This document shows, in pieces, positions 16,319 through 29,900 of a DNA stretch of 45,014 bases. A program made the position numbers and the translations under genes. Positions within the stretch are counted from its first letter, which is position 1. Each line of letters begins with the position of its first letter. Below the pieces are notes generated by a model that made no database searches, had not been told where the DNA came from, and saw nothing but the letters and a program-made list of their open reading frames with translations. Origin of the DNA: an uncultured bacterium (GTDB taxonomy: Bacteria; Bacillota; Clostridia; Oscillospirales; Oscillospiraceae); assembly GCA_948469375.1 (NCBI GenBank), contig CAOKLO010000028.1, positions 1 through 45,014 of the forward strand. The letters run 5' to 3'.

Positions 16319-16350
16319 CGGCCCCGCCCTGGAATAGGCGGGGCCGTTCG
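16319..16350 (+). terminator. Hairpin terminator after the sigma-factor operon
   Basis: CGGCCCCGCC pairs perfectly with GGCGGGGCCG (16337-16346) around an 8-base loop, 11 bases past the stop codon. The T-tract is short (TTCGTAT), so termination may be partial. Confidence 0.7.
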
Positions 16351-16412
16351 TATATTGCTTGCGTTTCCGCCCTCTCCCGGGGAAAAAATTTCTCCCCATT
16401 TCCACCGGGATA

Positions 16413-16421
16413 TGGTATACT
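16413..16421 (+). promoter_or_regulatory. Extended -10 promoter of the CmpB-domain gene
   Basis: TG-G-TATACT (extended -10, TGn form). Transcription would begin near 16428, after an upstream in-frame ATG at 16355, which supports the downstream start of the gene at 16481. Confidence 0.5.
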
Positions 16422-16480
16422 GCCTTTCGGCCGGTTCCTCCACAAGCTCAGACAAAACAAGAAAGGCTGTGACCGATCTT

Positions 16481-17779
16481 ATGTACTCACTTTTTGACCT
16501 GGGACTGTACCTGCTCGTTTATTCCTTCCTGGGATGGGTCGTGGAAGCGGGGTACTACGCCGTCACCCGGCGCAGGTTCTGCAACCGGGGCGTTCTGTCC
16601 CTGCCGCTGATCCTTGCCTACGGCTTCACCTTTGACCTGCTGATCCTGGTGCTGCCCACCCTGGCGGGACACCACATCCTCTCCTTTATCGCCGTCATGG
16701 TGATTTCCGCCGTGGCGGAGAGCATCGCCGACCACTTTTTCCAGCGGGTCGGGCCCAAAATCGACTGGCAGGCCGAGCGAAACCGCCTGTTGGCCGGAAG
16801 CGGGAGGGGACTGCTGGCCTCCGCCGCCGTGGCCGCGGTATACTATGCCGTATACCTCGTTTTTCATCCCCTTCTGCTGGTCAGTACGCTGCTCATCCCG
16901 GAGCTTTTCAAGCGCACCGCCGTCATTGCGGCGCTGGTTCTCATTGGGCTGGACTTCTCCTCCGTGCTTTACGCCGTGCGCACCGGGGACGCCTCCCGCT
17001 ACGAGCAGCGTCAGGCGGGCGACGGCCAGGGAAAGCTGGCCGCCAAGCTGTATAACGCCATCTGGAAACGCCTGCAAAAGGCGTATCCGGGTATGCAGCA
17101 GGCCGACGGGCAGGAGGACGCAGCCTATACCTTCGCCAAGGGCCTGTGCTGGGACAAGCTGGTGTGGGTGTTCCTGGTTTCCGCCCTTCTGGGCGACGTC
17201 ATCGAGACCTTCTGGTGCGGCCTGGTGGACGGTCAGTGGATGAACCGCTCCAGCGTGCTCTACGGCCCTTTCAGCTTCGTTTGGGGGCTGGGGGCGGCGG
17301 TGCTCACCGTCACTCTCCAACAGCTGGCGGAGAAAAACGACCGCTACGTGTTCGCCGCCGGATTCGTGGTGGGCGGCGCCTACGAGTACATATGCAGCGT
17401 GTTCACCGAGCTGGTATTCGGCACCGTGTTCTGGGACTACAGCGACATGCCGCTGAACATCGGCGGACGCACCAACGTGCTGTTCTGCTTCTTCTGGGGC
17501 GTGCTGGCGGTGGTGTGGATCAAGGTCGTTTACCCGCCCATGTCCAGAGGCATTGAGTCCCTGCCCCCTCTGGCAGGCAAGATTTTCACCTGGATCGTGG
17601 TGTTCTTCATGGTCTGCAACGCGGCGCTCACCAGCGCCGCCATGCTGCGCTACAGCACCCGGGCCCTCCAGCCCGAGCCCGCCAACGCTTTTGAGGAATT
17701 CATCGACCGGCAGTACGGCGACCAGTACATGGAGTCCCGCTGGCCCAACATGATCATGACGGACGGGCCGGGAGCCTGA
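16481..17779 (+). CDS. Membrane protein with duplicated ABC_trans_CmpB (putative ABC-transporter type IV) domain
   Basis: The 432-residue product contains two copies of a membrane domain often annotated as putative ABC-transporter type IV (CmpB). Copy 1 reads FLGWVVEAGYYAV...FCNRGVLSLPLILAYGF (about 17-52). Copy 2 reads LLGDVIETFWCGL...WMNRSSVLYGPFSFVWG near 235-270, both with the pattern G-x-x-x-E...NR-x-x-L-x-x-P. At least nine hydrophobic stretches are present. The function of the family is not known and no ATPase gene is adjacent. The start at 16481 is preferred over 16355 because it fits the promoter at 16413 and begins directly at the first membrane helix; a GTG at 16469 is also possible. 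Confidence 0.75.
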   Translation: MYSLFDLGLYLLVYSFLGWVVEAGYYAVTRRRFCNRGVLSLPLILAYGFTFDLLILVLPTLAGHHILSFIAVMVISAVAESIADHFFQRVGPKIDWQAERNRLLAGSGRGLLASAAVAAVYYAVYLVFHPLLLVSTLLIPELFKRTAVIAALVLIGLDFSSVLYAVRTGDASRYEQRQAGDGQGKLAAKLYNAIWKRLQKAYPGMQQADGQEDAAYTFAKGLCWDKLVWVFLVSALLGDVIETFWCGLVDGQWMNRSSVLYGPFSFVWGLGAAVLTVTLQQLAEKNDRYVFAAGFVVGGAYEYICSVFTELVFGTVFWDYSDMPLNIGGRTNVLFCFFWGVLAVVWIKVVYPPMSRGIESLPPLAGKIFTWIVVFFMVCNAALTSAAMLRYSTRALQPEPANAFEEFIDRQYGDQYMESRWPNMIMTDGPGA

Positions 17780-17847
17780 CCGCGTAGCCGCGCCGTTAAA
17801 AGCGCGTTTCAGTAAAGCTCCGCTTATCCATGCTCTCAAAACCGACA

Positions 17848-17885
17848 AAGTGCCGGACACAGCGGTCCGGCGCTTTCAATTTTTT
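17848..17885 (+). terminator. Intrinsic terminator before the ATP synthase operon
   Basis: AAG-GCCGGAC pairs with GTCCGGC-CTT (one bulged base each side) around a short loop, followed by a run of six T (17880-17885). Confidence 0.75.
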
Positions 17886-17898
17886 GCCGCAATATCGG

Positions 17899-17927
17899 TG
17901 GACATCAAAAAAAAGCAGGTGTATAAT
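17899..17927 (+). promoter_or_regulatory. atpB: Sigma-A promoter of the ATP synthase operon
   Basis: TGGACA (17899-17904) and a perfect TATAAT (17922-17927) are 17 bases apart, 59 bases before the atpB ATG. It directly follows the terminator of the upstream gene. Confidence 0.85.
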
Positions 17928-17986
17928 ATAGGCGCTGCCGCCCGCCGAGCGGCAAGCTTCAACTGCTCGAAAGAAGGAATGCTTAG

Positions 17987-18817
17987 ATGAAGCAACACAA
18001 AAAGGGCCTGCTGATTTGGCTGGTGGTTGTGGTGCTGCTGTTCATCGCCGCGCTGCTGGCGGGCTCCCCAGGTCAATCGGAGACTGTTCAGGAGGCCATG
18101 CGGGACGCGGTGCTCCACAGTACGGGCCAGATCAGCCTCTTCGGCCTGACCACAGTCAATCCGGGAATGATCTCCGCCCTCCTGGTGACGGCCATACTGC
18201 TGGCCGCCGCCGCGCTGATCCGAATATTTGTCATCCCCCGATTCCAGCTCCAGCCGGGAAGGCTTCAGCTGCTGCTGGAGGAGGCCGTCGGCCTGTTCGA
18301 CGGCATGGCAAAGGGAAACAGCCCCCACCGGAACCGTTTTCTGGGCGCCTATATCTTTTCCGCCGGAGCCTATATCTTCGTGGGGACGCTGTTTGAGTTG
18401 CTGGGTCTCCAGGCCGTCACCATTCACGGCCTCCCCATCACCCTGCCCGCCCCCCTGTCCGACGTGAACGCCGCCATCGCTCTGGGTGTGCTGTCCTATC
18501 TGGTCATTGCCTCCGGCGGCGTGGCGGAGCACGGTCCCAAGGGCATACTCAAGGCGCTGAAAGAGTTCTCCCTGCCCATCTCCATGAGCTTCCGCTTATT
18601 CGGCGCGCTGCTCAGCGGCCTGCTGGTCACGGAGCTGGTCTATTATTACATCAGCCTCAGCTTCCTGCTGCCGGTGGTGGTGGGCGTGCTGTTCACCCTG
18701 CTCCATGCGCTGATTCAGACCTACGTGCTCACCATGCTGGTGGCGCTGTACTACGGCGAGGTGTCCGAGCCGTCCCATAAAAAGGCCGAAGGAAAAAACC
18801 CGGCCGACAATACCTGA
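17987..18817 (+). CDS. atpB: F-type ATP synthase subunit a
   Basis: Subunit a of the membrane F0 motor forms the two half-channels for the coupling ion against the c-ring. The 276-residue protein has about six transmembrane stretches. The essential arginine is Arg203 in SMSFRLFGALLSG, and the last helix carries His240 and Gln244 (LLHALIQTYVL), the usual region facing the c-ring. The N-terminal hydrophobic helix (7-25) is followed by a short external loop. It is the first gene of the operon, behind AAGGA with 8-base spacing; no atpI precedes it. Confidence 0.95.
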   Translation: MKQHKKGLLIWLVVVVLLFIAALLAGSPGQSETVQEAMRDAVLHSTGQISLFGLTTVNPGMISALLVTAILLAAAALIRIFVIPRFQLQPGRLQLLLEEAVGLFDGMAKGNSPHRNRFLGAYIFSAGAYIFVGTLFELLGLQAVTIHGLPITLPAPLSDVNAAIALGVLSYLVIASGGVAEHGPKGILKALKEFSLPISMSFRLFGALLSGLLVTELVYYYISLSFLLPVVVGVLFTLLHALIQTYVLTMLVALYYGEVSEPSHKKAEGKNPADNT

Positions 18818-19207
<390 letters not shown>

Positions 19208-19227
19208 CGAAGGGAGGCGCGTCTATT

Positions 19228-19711
19228 ATGGCATTGCCATTGAATATTAGCCCGCAGCAGATTTTGCTGCACTGGATGAACCTGGCCATTCTGACCGGAG
19301 GGCTTTACTTCCTCCTGTTTGAGCCGGTAAAGAAATTTATAGAAAAGCGAGAGGCCCACTACCGCGACTTGGACCAGCAGGCCACGGACAAGCTTGCCCA
19401 GGCGGAGCAGCTCAAGGCCGACTGCCAGGCCAAGCTGGACCAGGCGGACGAGGTCATCCGTCAGGAGCGGGTCAAGGCCCAGCAGGCCTCCACCCAGGCC
19501 GTTCAGGAGCAGCTGAACCAGGCGGAGGAGCAGGCCCGCCACATCGTCGCCAAGGCCAAGGCCGAAGCGGAACAGCACAAGGAACGAGCCATCCGGGAGT
19601 CCCAGAAGGAGCTGAGGGAGCTGGCCGCCAAGGCCGCCAAGAAACTGGCCGCCAAGCCTGGGAACGACTTCTACGATCAATTCCTGGAGCTGGCGGAAAG
19701 GAGCGCAGAGC

Positions 19712-19725
<14 letters not shown>
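19228..19725 (+). CDS. atpF: F-type ATP synthase subunit b
   Basis: Subunit b is the peripheral stalk of the motor. The 165-residue protein has a single N-terminal membrane helix (about 12-30, ending LLFEPVKKFIEKR, a hallmark of b) and then a long charged coiled coil rich in Ala, Gln, Glu and Lys to the C-terminus. RBS is AGGGAGG. The stop at 19725 overlaps the next gene by 14 bases; where a delta gene normally follows, the alpha gene begins instead. The C-terminal end, which in known enzymes contacts the delta C-terminal domain, would here contact the delta-like domain fused to alpha. Confidence 0.94.
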
Positions 19726-21472
<1,747 letters not shown>

Positions 21473-21473
21473 C

Positions 21474-23778
<2,305 letters not shown>

Positions 23779-23779
<1 letters not shown>

Positions 23780-24192
23780 TGGATACCTTTCAGGTGCACA
23801 TTCTGGCCGCGGACAAGACGTTGTATGAGGGACCCTGTGTCAGTCTCATTATTCCCGCCAGCGACGGGGAGCGGGGCATTTTGGCCCACCACAGCAGCAT
23901 GATGGCCGCCATCGTGCCGGGAATGCTCCGTTATCAGCTGCCGGGGCAGGAAGTCCAGCTGGCGGCGGTGTCCCTCGGCATGGTGAAGGTGGAAAACAAC
24001 GAAGTGCTGGTGCTGGTGGACTCCGCCGAGCGGCCCGAGGAGATTGACGAGGCACGGGCCCGCCGGGAGGCCGACCAGGCCCGGGAGGCCCTGCTGCAAA
24101 AGAAGAGCCGCCAGGAGTACCAGCTGGCCCAGGGGTCGCTGGCCAGGGCGCTCAACCGCCTGCGTGTGAAGGGCAGGGGTCAGGGACTGTAA
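23779..24192 (+). CDS. atpC: F-type ATP synthase subunit epsilon
   Basis: Epsilon is part of the central stalk and inhibits hydrolysis in many bacteria. The 137-residue protein has the N-terminal beta-sandwich with IPASDGERGILAHHSSMMAAI (near 27-47) and a C-terminal two-helix part (EIDEARARREADQAREALLQKKSRQEYQLAQGSLARALNRLRV, near 90-132). It is the last ATP synthase gene; a hydrolase gene follows after 23 bases without a visible terminator. Confidence 0.94.
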
Positions 24193-24215
24193 CGCATTCA
24201 GAAAGGACGTGCCAC

Positions 24216-25307
24216 ATGGCGAAAAAGGCGCTGAAATGGGCGGGGATCGTGTTGGGTGCGGTGGTGCTGGCCGTGGCGGGGCTGGTGGCGTGGCTTACTG
24301 TGACGGAATACAAGCCCGCTGCTGTGGAGGACGTGGAAATTGACCGGACCGGCGCCCCAAAAACGGTGTTCCTGTCCCCAGGAGACAGCGTTACCGTCCT
24401 CTCCCAAAACACCGGCTACGCCGGTTTAGGCGCGGACTCCGATTTCTTTATGGACGGCGGCAAGGACGTGGCCCCCACTTGGGACCAGGTGGACAAAAAC
24501 CTCCTGGGGCTGGAGGAGCTGTTTTCCGAACAGAAGGCGGACGTCTATTTCCTTCAAGAGGTGGACACGAACTCCAGCCGTTCCAATGGCGTGGACCAGA
24601 GCCGAATCTACTGGGTACAGCTTCTTTCCGACGGAAAAGGGGCGTATTCCAGCACCCACGCTTTGAATTACTCCTGTGATTTCGTGCCCTTCCCCTGGCC
24701 CCCCATCGGCAAGGTCCACAGCGGCCTGCAAACCCTCACCCGCTTCCATACGGACAGCGCCCAGCGTATCGCCCTCCCCTGCCCCTTTTCCTGGCCGGTG
24801 TCCGCCGCAAATTTGAAGCGGTGCCTCCTTGTGAACTATGTACCGCTGGACGATTCAGACAAAGAGCTGGTCCTAGTCAACCTCCACTTAGAGGCCTATG
24901 ACGACGGCGAGGGCAAGGCCGCCCAGACCAAGGTGCTCATGGACTTCCTGACCGCCGAGTACGAAAAGGGCAACTACGTCATCGCCGGGGGCGATTTCAA
25001 CCAGACCTTCCCCGGCGCGCTGGACGCCTTCCCCATCCTGGACCCCTCCCTGTGGACCCCCGGCGTGCTGGAGGAGGACGTCCTCCCAGAGGGCTGGCAG
25101 TTCGCCTGCGACCTGTCCGTCCCCAGCTGCCGCCTGCTCAATCACCCCTATGATCCGGACCCGGCGGGCAACCAGTTCTACGTCATCGACGGGTTCATCC
25201 TCTCCCCCAACGTGCGGCTGGACAGCGTGGAAACGCTGGATCAGCAGTTTCAGTACACCGACCACAATCCGGTCCTCATCCAGGTAACGTTGGACGCAGA
25301 GCCGTGA
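24216..25307 (+). CDS. Membrane-anchored endonuclease/exonuclease/phosphatase (EEP) family hydrolase
   Basis: The 363-residue protein has an N-terminal membrane anchor (about 8-28) and an EEP fold. Metal and catalytic motifs are visible: SQNTGY (near 64-69), LQEVD (near 113-117), NLHLEAYDDG (near 226-235), GGDFNQ (near 262-267) and the final TDHNPV with the catalytic histidine (near 350-355). The family includes phosphodiesterases acting on nucleic acids, inositol phosphates or sphingomyelin; with the domain outside the membrane the substrate is likely extracellular, but cannot be named. It follows atpC closely and ends in a strong terminator, so it is probably read through from the ATP synthase operon although functionally unrelated. 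Confidence 0.85.
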   Translation: MAKKALKWAGIVLGAVVLAVAGLVAWLTVTEYKPAAVEDVEIDRTGAPKTVFLSPGDSVTVLSQNTGYAGLGADSDFFMDGGKDVAPTWDQVDKNLLGLEELFSEQKADVYFLQEVDTNSSRSNGVDQSRIYWVQLLSDGKGAYSSTHALNYSCDFVPFPWPPIGKVHSGLQTLTRFHTDSAQRIALPCPFSWPVSAANLKRCLLVNYVPLDDSDKELVLVNLHLEAYDDGEGKAAQTKVLMDFLTAEYEKGNYVIAGGDFNQTFPGALDAFPILDPSLWTPGVLEEDVLPEGWQFACDLSVPSCRLLNHPYDPDPAGNQFYVIDGFILSPNVRLDSVETLDQQFQYTDHNPVLIQVTLDAEP

Positions 25308-25318
25308 ACAAATCTGCT

Positions 25319-25352
25319 AAGAGCGCCGAACAAGAGTTCCGGCGCTCTTTTT
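25319..25352 (+). terminator. Intrinsic terminator ending the atp-EEP transcript
   Basis: AAGAGCGCCG pairs perfectly with CGGCGCTCTT around an 11-base loop, followed by T residues, 12 bases past the EEP stop. Confidence 0.9.
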
Positions 25353-25429
25353 CATGCCTGAGCGCGGCCCGCAATCCCGCTTCCCTGCCCCTCCAAATGC
25401 GTCCTGATCGATTTTACCATATCACAACA

Positions 25430-25458
25430 TTGACAGATGCCTTCTATGCGGATAAAAT
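25430..25458 (+). promoter_or_regulatory. Sigma-A promoter of the MATE transporter gene
   Basis: Perfect TTGACA (25430-25435) and TAAAAT (25453-25458) with a 17-base spacer. Transcription would start near 25465, inside a longer frame that begins at 25304, which shows that the GTG at 25502 is the true start. Confidence 0.85.
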
Positions 25459-25501
25459 ATCAGCGGAACACCAGTTCCGCTATATTCAAGGAGATGAGTA
25501 T

Positions 25502-26863
25502 GTGAACCGTGATTTGACCCGCGGCCCTGTGATGGGCTCCATGCTGCGGTTTGCCATTCCCATGATTTTGGGCGATCTGCTCCAGCAGTGCTATAACGTG
25601 GCGGACACCCTGATTGTAGGCCAGTATCTGGGAAAAAACGCTCTGGCCGCCGTGGGGTCCTCCTTCACGCTGATGACCTTCCTCACCTCCATCCTGCTGG
25701 GCCTGTGCATGGGCAGCGGCGCGGTATTCTCCATCCGCTTCGGCCAGCGGGATGAGGACGGCTTACGGGAGGGCGCTCACGCCGCCTTTGTACTTATCGC
25801 AGCGCTCACGCTGGCGCTGAATGTGCTGGCTTTCCTCTGTCTGGACTGGATTCGGGTTTTCCTTCGGGTGCCGGACCAAGTGTGGGGCATGATGCGGGAG
25901 TATCTGGCGGTCATCTTTCTGGGCATCGCCGCCACATTCTTTTATAATTTCTTTGCCTCCTTCCTGCGGGCGGTGGGCAATTCCATCGTACCATTGATTT
26001 TTTTGGCCGCGTCCGCCGTGTTGAACATCGCTCTTGATTTGTGGTTCGTTCTGGGCCTCAAGCGGGGCGCCGGCGGCGCGGCGGAGGCCACCGTCATTGC
26101 CCAATACGTCTCCGGCCTGGGCATTACGGCTTACACGCTGGCAAGGTATCCCCAGCTGCGGCCCGCCAAGGGCTTCCAGGTGAAGCTGTCCCGGGTCCGG
26201 GAGATCGCCGGGTCCTCTATCCTCACCTGTGTTCAGCAGTCGGTGATGAACCTGGGTATCCTCATGGTCCAGGGGCTGGTGAACAGCTTCGGCCCCACGG
26301 TGATGGCCGCCTTTGCTGCGGCGGTGAAAATCGACGCCTTCGCCTACATGCCCGTCCAGGACTTCGGCAACGCCTTTTCCACCTTCATCGCCCAAAACTA
26401 CGGGGCTAAAAAGGAGGAGCGCATCCGGACCGGTCTGAAGGGCGCGGTAATTACGTCTATGGCGTTCTGCGTGGTGGTCTCCGCCCTGGTATTCGTCTTT
26501 GCCCGGCCGCTGATGGGCCTGTTTGTGGATGCTAAGGAAACGGAAACCATTTTGGAGGGCGTGCGCTACCTGCACATTGAGGGGGCGTTCTACTGCGGCA
26601 TTGGCTGCCTGTTCCTGCTGTACGGCCTGTACCGGGCCCTGGGCAGGCCCGGTATGTCGGTGGTGCTGACGGTCATCTCCCTGGGGACCCGGGTGGCGCT
26701 GGCCCATCTCCTGTCCGCTGTCCCCGCCGTGGGCGTGACGGGCATCTGGTGGTCGGTGCCCATCGGCTGGTTTTTGGCGGACCTGGCCGGGATCGGCTGC
26801 TATCTGTTTCGGAAAAAGCAGCTGTTGAGCTGGGACGGCTCCCAGCTCTCCCAAAGCATATAG
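25502..26863 (+). CDS. MATE-family multidrug/metabolite efflux transporter
   Basis: MATE proteins export drugs or metabolites in exchange for sodium or protons. The 453-residue product shows 12 hydrophobic stretches in two related halves and the N-terminal pattern LTRGPVMGSMLRFAIPMILGDLLQQCYNVADTLIVGQYLG (about 4-43), characteristic of the family, followed by LAAVGSS. The start is GTG at 25502, chosen because AAGGAG lies 8 bases upstream and the promoter lies at 25430-25458. It is transcribed alone. The substrate is unknown. Confidence 0.92.
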   Translation: MNRDLTRGPVMGSMLRFAIPMILGDLLQQCYNVADTLIVGQYLGKNALAAVGSSFTLMTFLTSILLGLCMGSGAVFSIRFGQRDEDGLREGAHAAFVLIAALTLALNVLAFLCLDWIRVFLRVPDQVWGMMREYLAVIFLGIAATFFYNFFASFLRAVGNSIVPLIFLAASAVLNIALDLWFVLGLKRGAGGAAEATVIAQYVSGLGITAYTLARYPQLRPAKGFQVKLSRVREIAGSSILTCVQQSVMNLGILMVQGLVNSFGPTVMAAFAAAVKIDAFAYMPVQDFGNAFSTFIAQNYGAKKEERIRTGLKGAVITSMAFCVVVSALVFVFARPLMGLFVDAKETETILEGVRYLHIEGAFYCGIGCLFLLYGLYRALGRPGMSVVLTVISLGTRVALAHLLSAVPAVGVTGIWWSVPIGWFLADLAGIGCYLFRKKQLLSWDGSQLSQSI

Positions 26864-26880
26864 ATTTTTTTCTTTGGATA

Positions 26881-26889
26881 TGGTACAAT
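26881..26889 (+). promoter_or_regulatory. Extended -10 promoter of the Sel1-repeat gene
   Basis: TG-G-TACAAT, an extended -10 box of the same TATGGTA form as that at 16413, 40 bases before the ATG at 26929. No good -35 box is seen. Confidence 0.45.
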
Positions 26890-26928
26890 GTTCAACACCG
26901 CGCAAGTTTGGAAAGGAAGCGAATACAT

Positions 26929-29900
26929 ATGGCGGAAGAGTGGAACGGCGGCCTGCTGTCCGACGGGCAGGACGCGGTCATGGTATATATCGACCCCGAG
27001 GTCATCCAGAGCTTAGCGGACGTGTCGGCCAAAAAGCAGCAGAGCTTCCGGGAGCTTCTGGAGGCCGCCGAGGAGGGCGACCTGGATGCCCAGCACCGGG
27101 TGGCCATGGCCTACTGCAACGGCACGGACGGTGCTCAGCGGGACGAGGACCTGGCCTTCCGGTGGTTCACCAAGGCGGCGGAGGGCGAATACATCGCCTC
27201 CCAATACGGCCTGGGACTGTGCTATATCCGGGGCATCGGCACCGAAAAGGACCTCGAACGGGGCGTACGGCTGCTCACTCAGGCGGCGGAGCAAGGCTAT
27301 CCCCCCGCCCAATGCGAGCTGGGGCTGTGTTACGAGCTAGGCACCGGAGTAGAGGTGGACAAGGAGCGGGCGGCGGAGCTCTACCGGGAGTCCGCCGAGC
27401 TGGACTACGCCCCCGCCCAGTGCAACCTGGGCTTCTTCTACTACCGAGGTATCGGCGTGGAGCAGGACTGCCAAGAGGCGGTGGGATGGTTTGAAAAGGC
27501 CGTTCAGCAGGATTACCCCCGGGCCCAGGCCCTGCTGGGGGAATGCTATGAAAACGGCTTAGGCGTGGAAAAGGATGTCGATAAAGCGCTGGAGCTGTAC
27601 CGCGCCTCCCACGAGCGGAAATACGAGGCGGGCACCTGCGCCTTGGGTGTGTGCTACGACCAGGGAATCGGCGTGGAAAAGGACCCGGAAAAGGCGGCGG
27701 AGTACTACCGCCAGTGCGCTGAGCAGGGTTACTCCAAGGGCCAGTTTCTGCTGGCCCAGTGCTATGAACTGGGCCAGGGCGTGGAGCAGGACCTGACCCG
27801 GGCGGCGGACCTGTACCGCCAGGCCCATGAGGACGACTATCCCCCCGCCACCTGCGCCTACGGCCTGTGCTTCGAGCTGGGTCAGGGCGTGGAGCAGGAC
27901 CTGACCCGGGCGGTGGAGCTCTACCAGCAGGCGGCGGAGCGGGGCTATGTGCCCGCCCAGTGCAACCTTGGCTTCTGCTACTACCGGGGCATTGGAACAG
28001 AGGTAGACGACAAACAGGCCGTTCACTGGTTCGAGCTGGCCGCCGAGGCGGGCTATCCCCGGGCTCTTGGCCTGCTGGGGGACTGCTACGACTTCGGCTA
28101 CGGCACGGAGATAGACCACACCAAGGCCGCGCAGCTCTACCGCGCCGCCCACGAGGGGGGCTATCCCCCCGGCACCTGCTCTCTGGGGCTGTGCTACGAG
28201 CTGGGCCAGGGCGTGGAAAAGGATTTGGACAAGGCCCTGGAGCTCTACCGTCAGGCCGCCGACATCGGAGACGCACGAGCACAGTGCAACCTGGGCTATT
28301 GCTATTACCGGGGCATCGGCGTGGAGGAGGACAATGACCAGGCCGTCTATTGGCTCCAGAAATCCGCTGAGCAGGGCCACAGCCGGGCACAGTTCCTGCT
28401 GGGGCAATGCTATGACGGCGGCTTCGGCGTGGAACGGGATGAGAAAAAGGCGGCCCAGCTGTACATGCAGGCCGACGAGAAGGGCCACATGGCGGCCTCC
28501 TGCGCTTTGGGGCTGTGCTATGAGCTGGGCCGGGGCGTAGAGATGGACAAGGCCCGGGCGGTGGAGCTGTACCGGAAATCCGCCGAGGGGGGCGAGGCCC
28601 GGGGCATGTGCAATCTGGGCTTTTGCTATTACCAGGGCATCGGCGTCGAACACGACGACAAGCAGGCCGTCCACTGGTTCCAGCAGGCGGCGGAGCAGGA
28701 CTACCCCCGCGCCCTTCATCTGCTGGGCGAGTGCTACGACGGCGGCTTCGGCATAGAAAAGGACGAGAACCGCGCCTTTGAGCTGTTCCGCCGGTCCCAC
28801 GAGGCGGGTTTTCCCGCAGGCACCTGTTCATTGGGGCTGTGTTATGAGCTGGGTACCGGCACAGCACGGGACCTCTCCCGGGCGGTGGAGCTGTACCGTC
28901 AGGCGGCGGAGGCGGGCTACGTTCAGGCCCAGTGTAACCTGGGCTACTGCTACTACCATGGAATCGGCGTGGTGACAAACAACGACGAGGCGGTCAAATG
29001 GTTTTCCAAGGCCGCACAGGCGGGTCAGCCCAGGGCGCGCCAGCTGCTGGGCGAGTGCTACGAAAACGGCTGCGGTGTGGAACAGAACCTCAGCAAGGCC
29101 GTGGAGCTCTACCAGCTGGCCCATGAGCAGCATTTTGTTCCCGCCACCTGCTGCCTGGGCACCTGCTACGAGTACGGCAAGGGCCTCGCAATAGACAAGG
29201 CCAAGGCCGCCCAGCTTTACAAGGAGGCCGCCGAGCAGGGCAGCGCCTGGGCCCAGTGCAAATACGGCTACTGCCTGTACCAAGGTACCGGCGTCGAAAT
29301 GGACGACGCGGAGGCGGTGGTCTGGTTCCGCAAATCGGCGGCGCAGGGCAACGTCCGGGCCAACTACCTGCTGGGCGAGTGCTATGACTACGGCTACGGC
29401 GTGGAGCAGGACCGTGCGGAAGCTGCGCGGATGTATGCCATTGCCCATGAGGGCGGCTATGTCTCCGGCACATGCTCCCTGGGTCTATGTTATGAGCTGG
29501 GCCACGGGGTGGAGGAGGATAAGCAAAAGGCGGCGGATCTGTACCACACCGCCGCAGAACAGGGCGACGCCCGGGCCATGTGCAATCTGGGCTTCTTCTA
29601 CTATCGCGGCATTGCTCTGGAGCAGAACGCCGCCGAGGCGGTCAAGTGGTTCTCCAAATCCGCCGAGCTGGAATATCCACGGGCCATGTTCCTGCTGGGC
29701 GAGTGCTGTGAATACGGCTGCGGCGTGGAAAAGGACGAGGAAAAGGCGGTGGAGCTGTACACCAAGGCCCACAACGCCCACTTTATCGACGCCACCTGTT
29801 CCCTGGGCGAGTGCTGCGCCGGAGGCCGCGGAGTGGAACGGGACGAGGTTCGGGCGGCGGACCTGTACCGTCAGGCGGCGGACCAGGGCAGCGTTCGGGG

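Noticed and set aside
25304-25501. Upstream extension of the MATE transporter
   Set aside because: It spans the terminator 25319-25352 and the promoter 25430-25458, and the encoded residues are not hydrophobic or family-like.
26749-26928. Upstream extension of the Sel1 gene
   Set aside because: The extra 60 residues lie inside the MATE gene and before a promoter-like extended -10 at 26881; a good ribosome site is at 26929.
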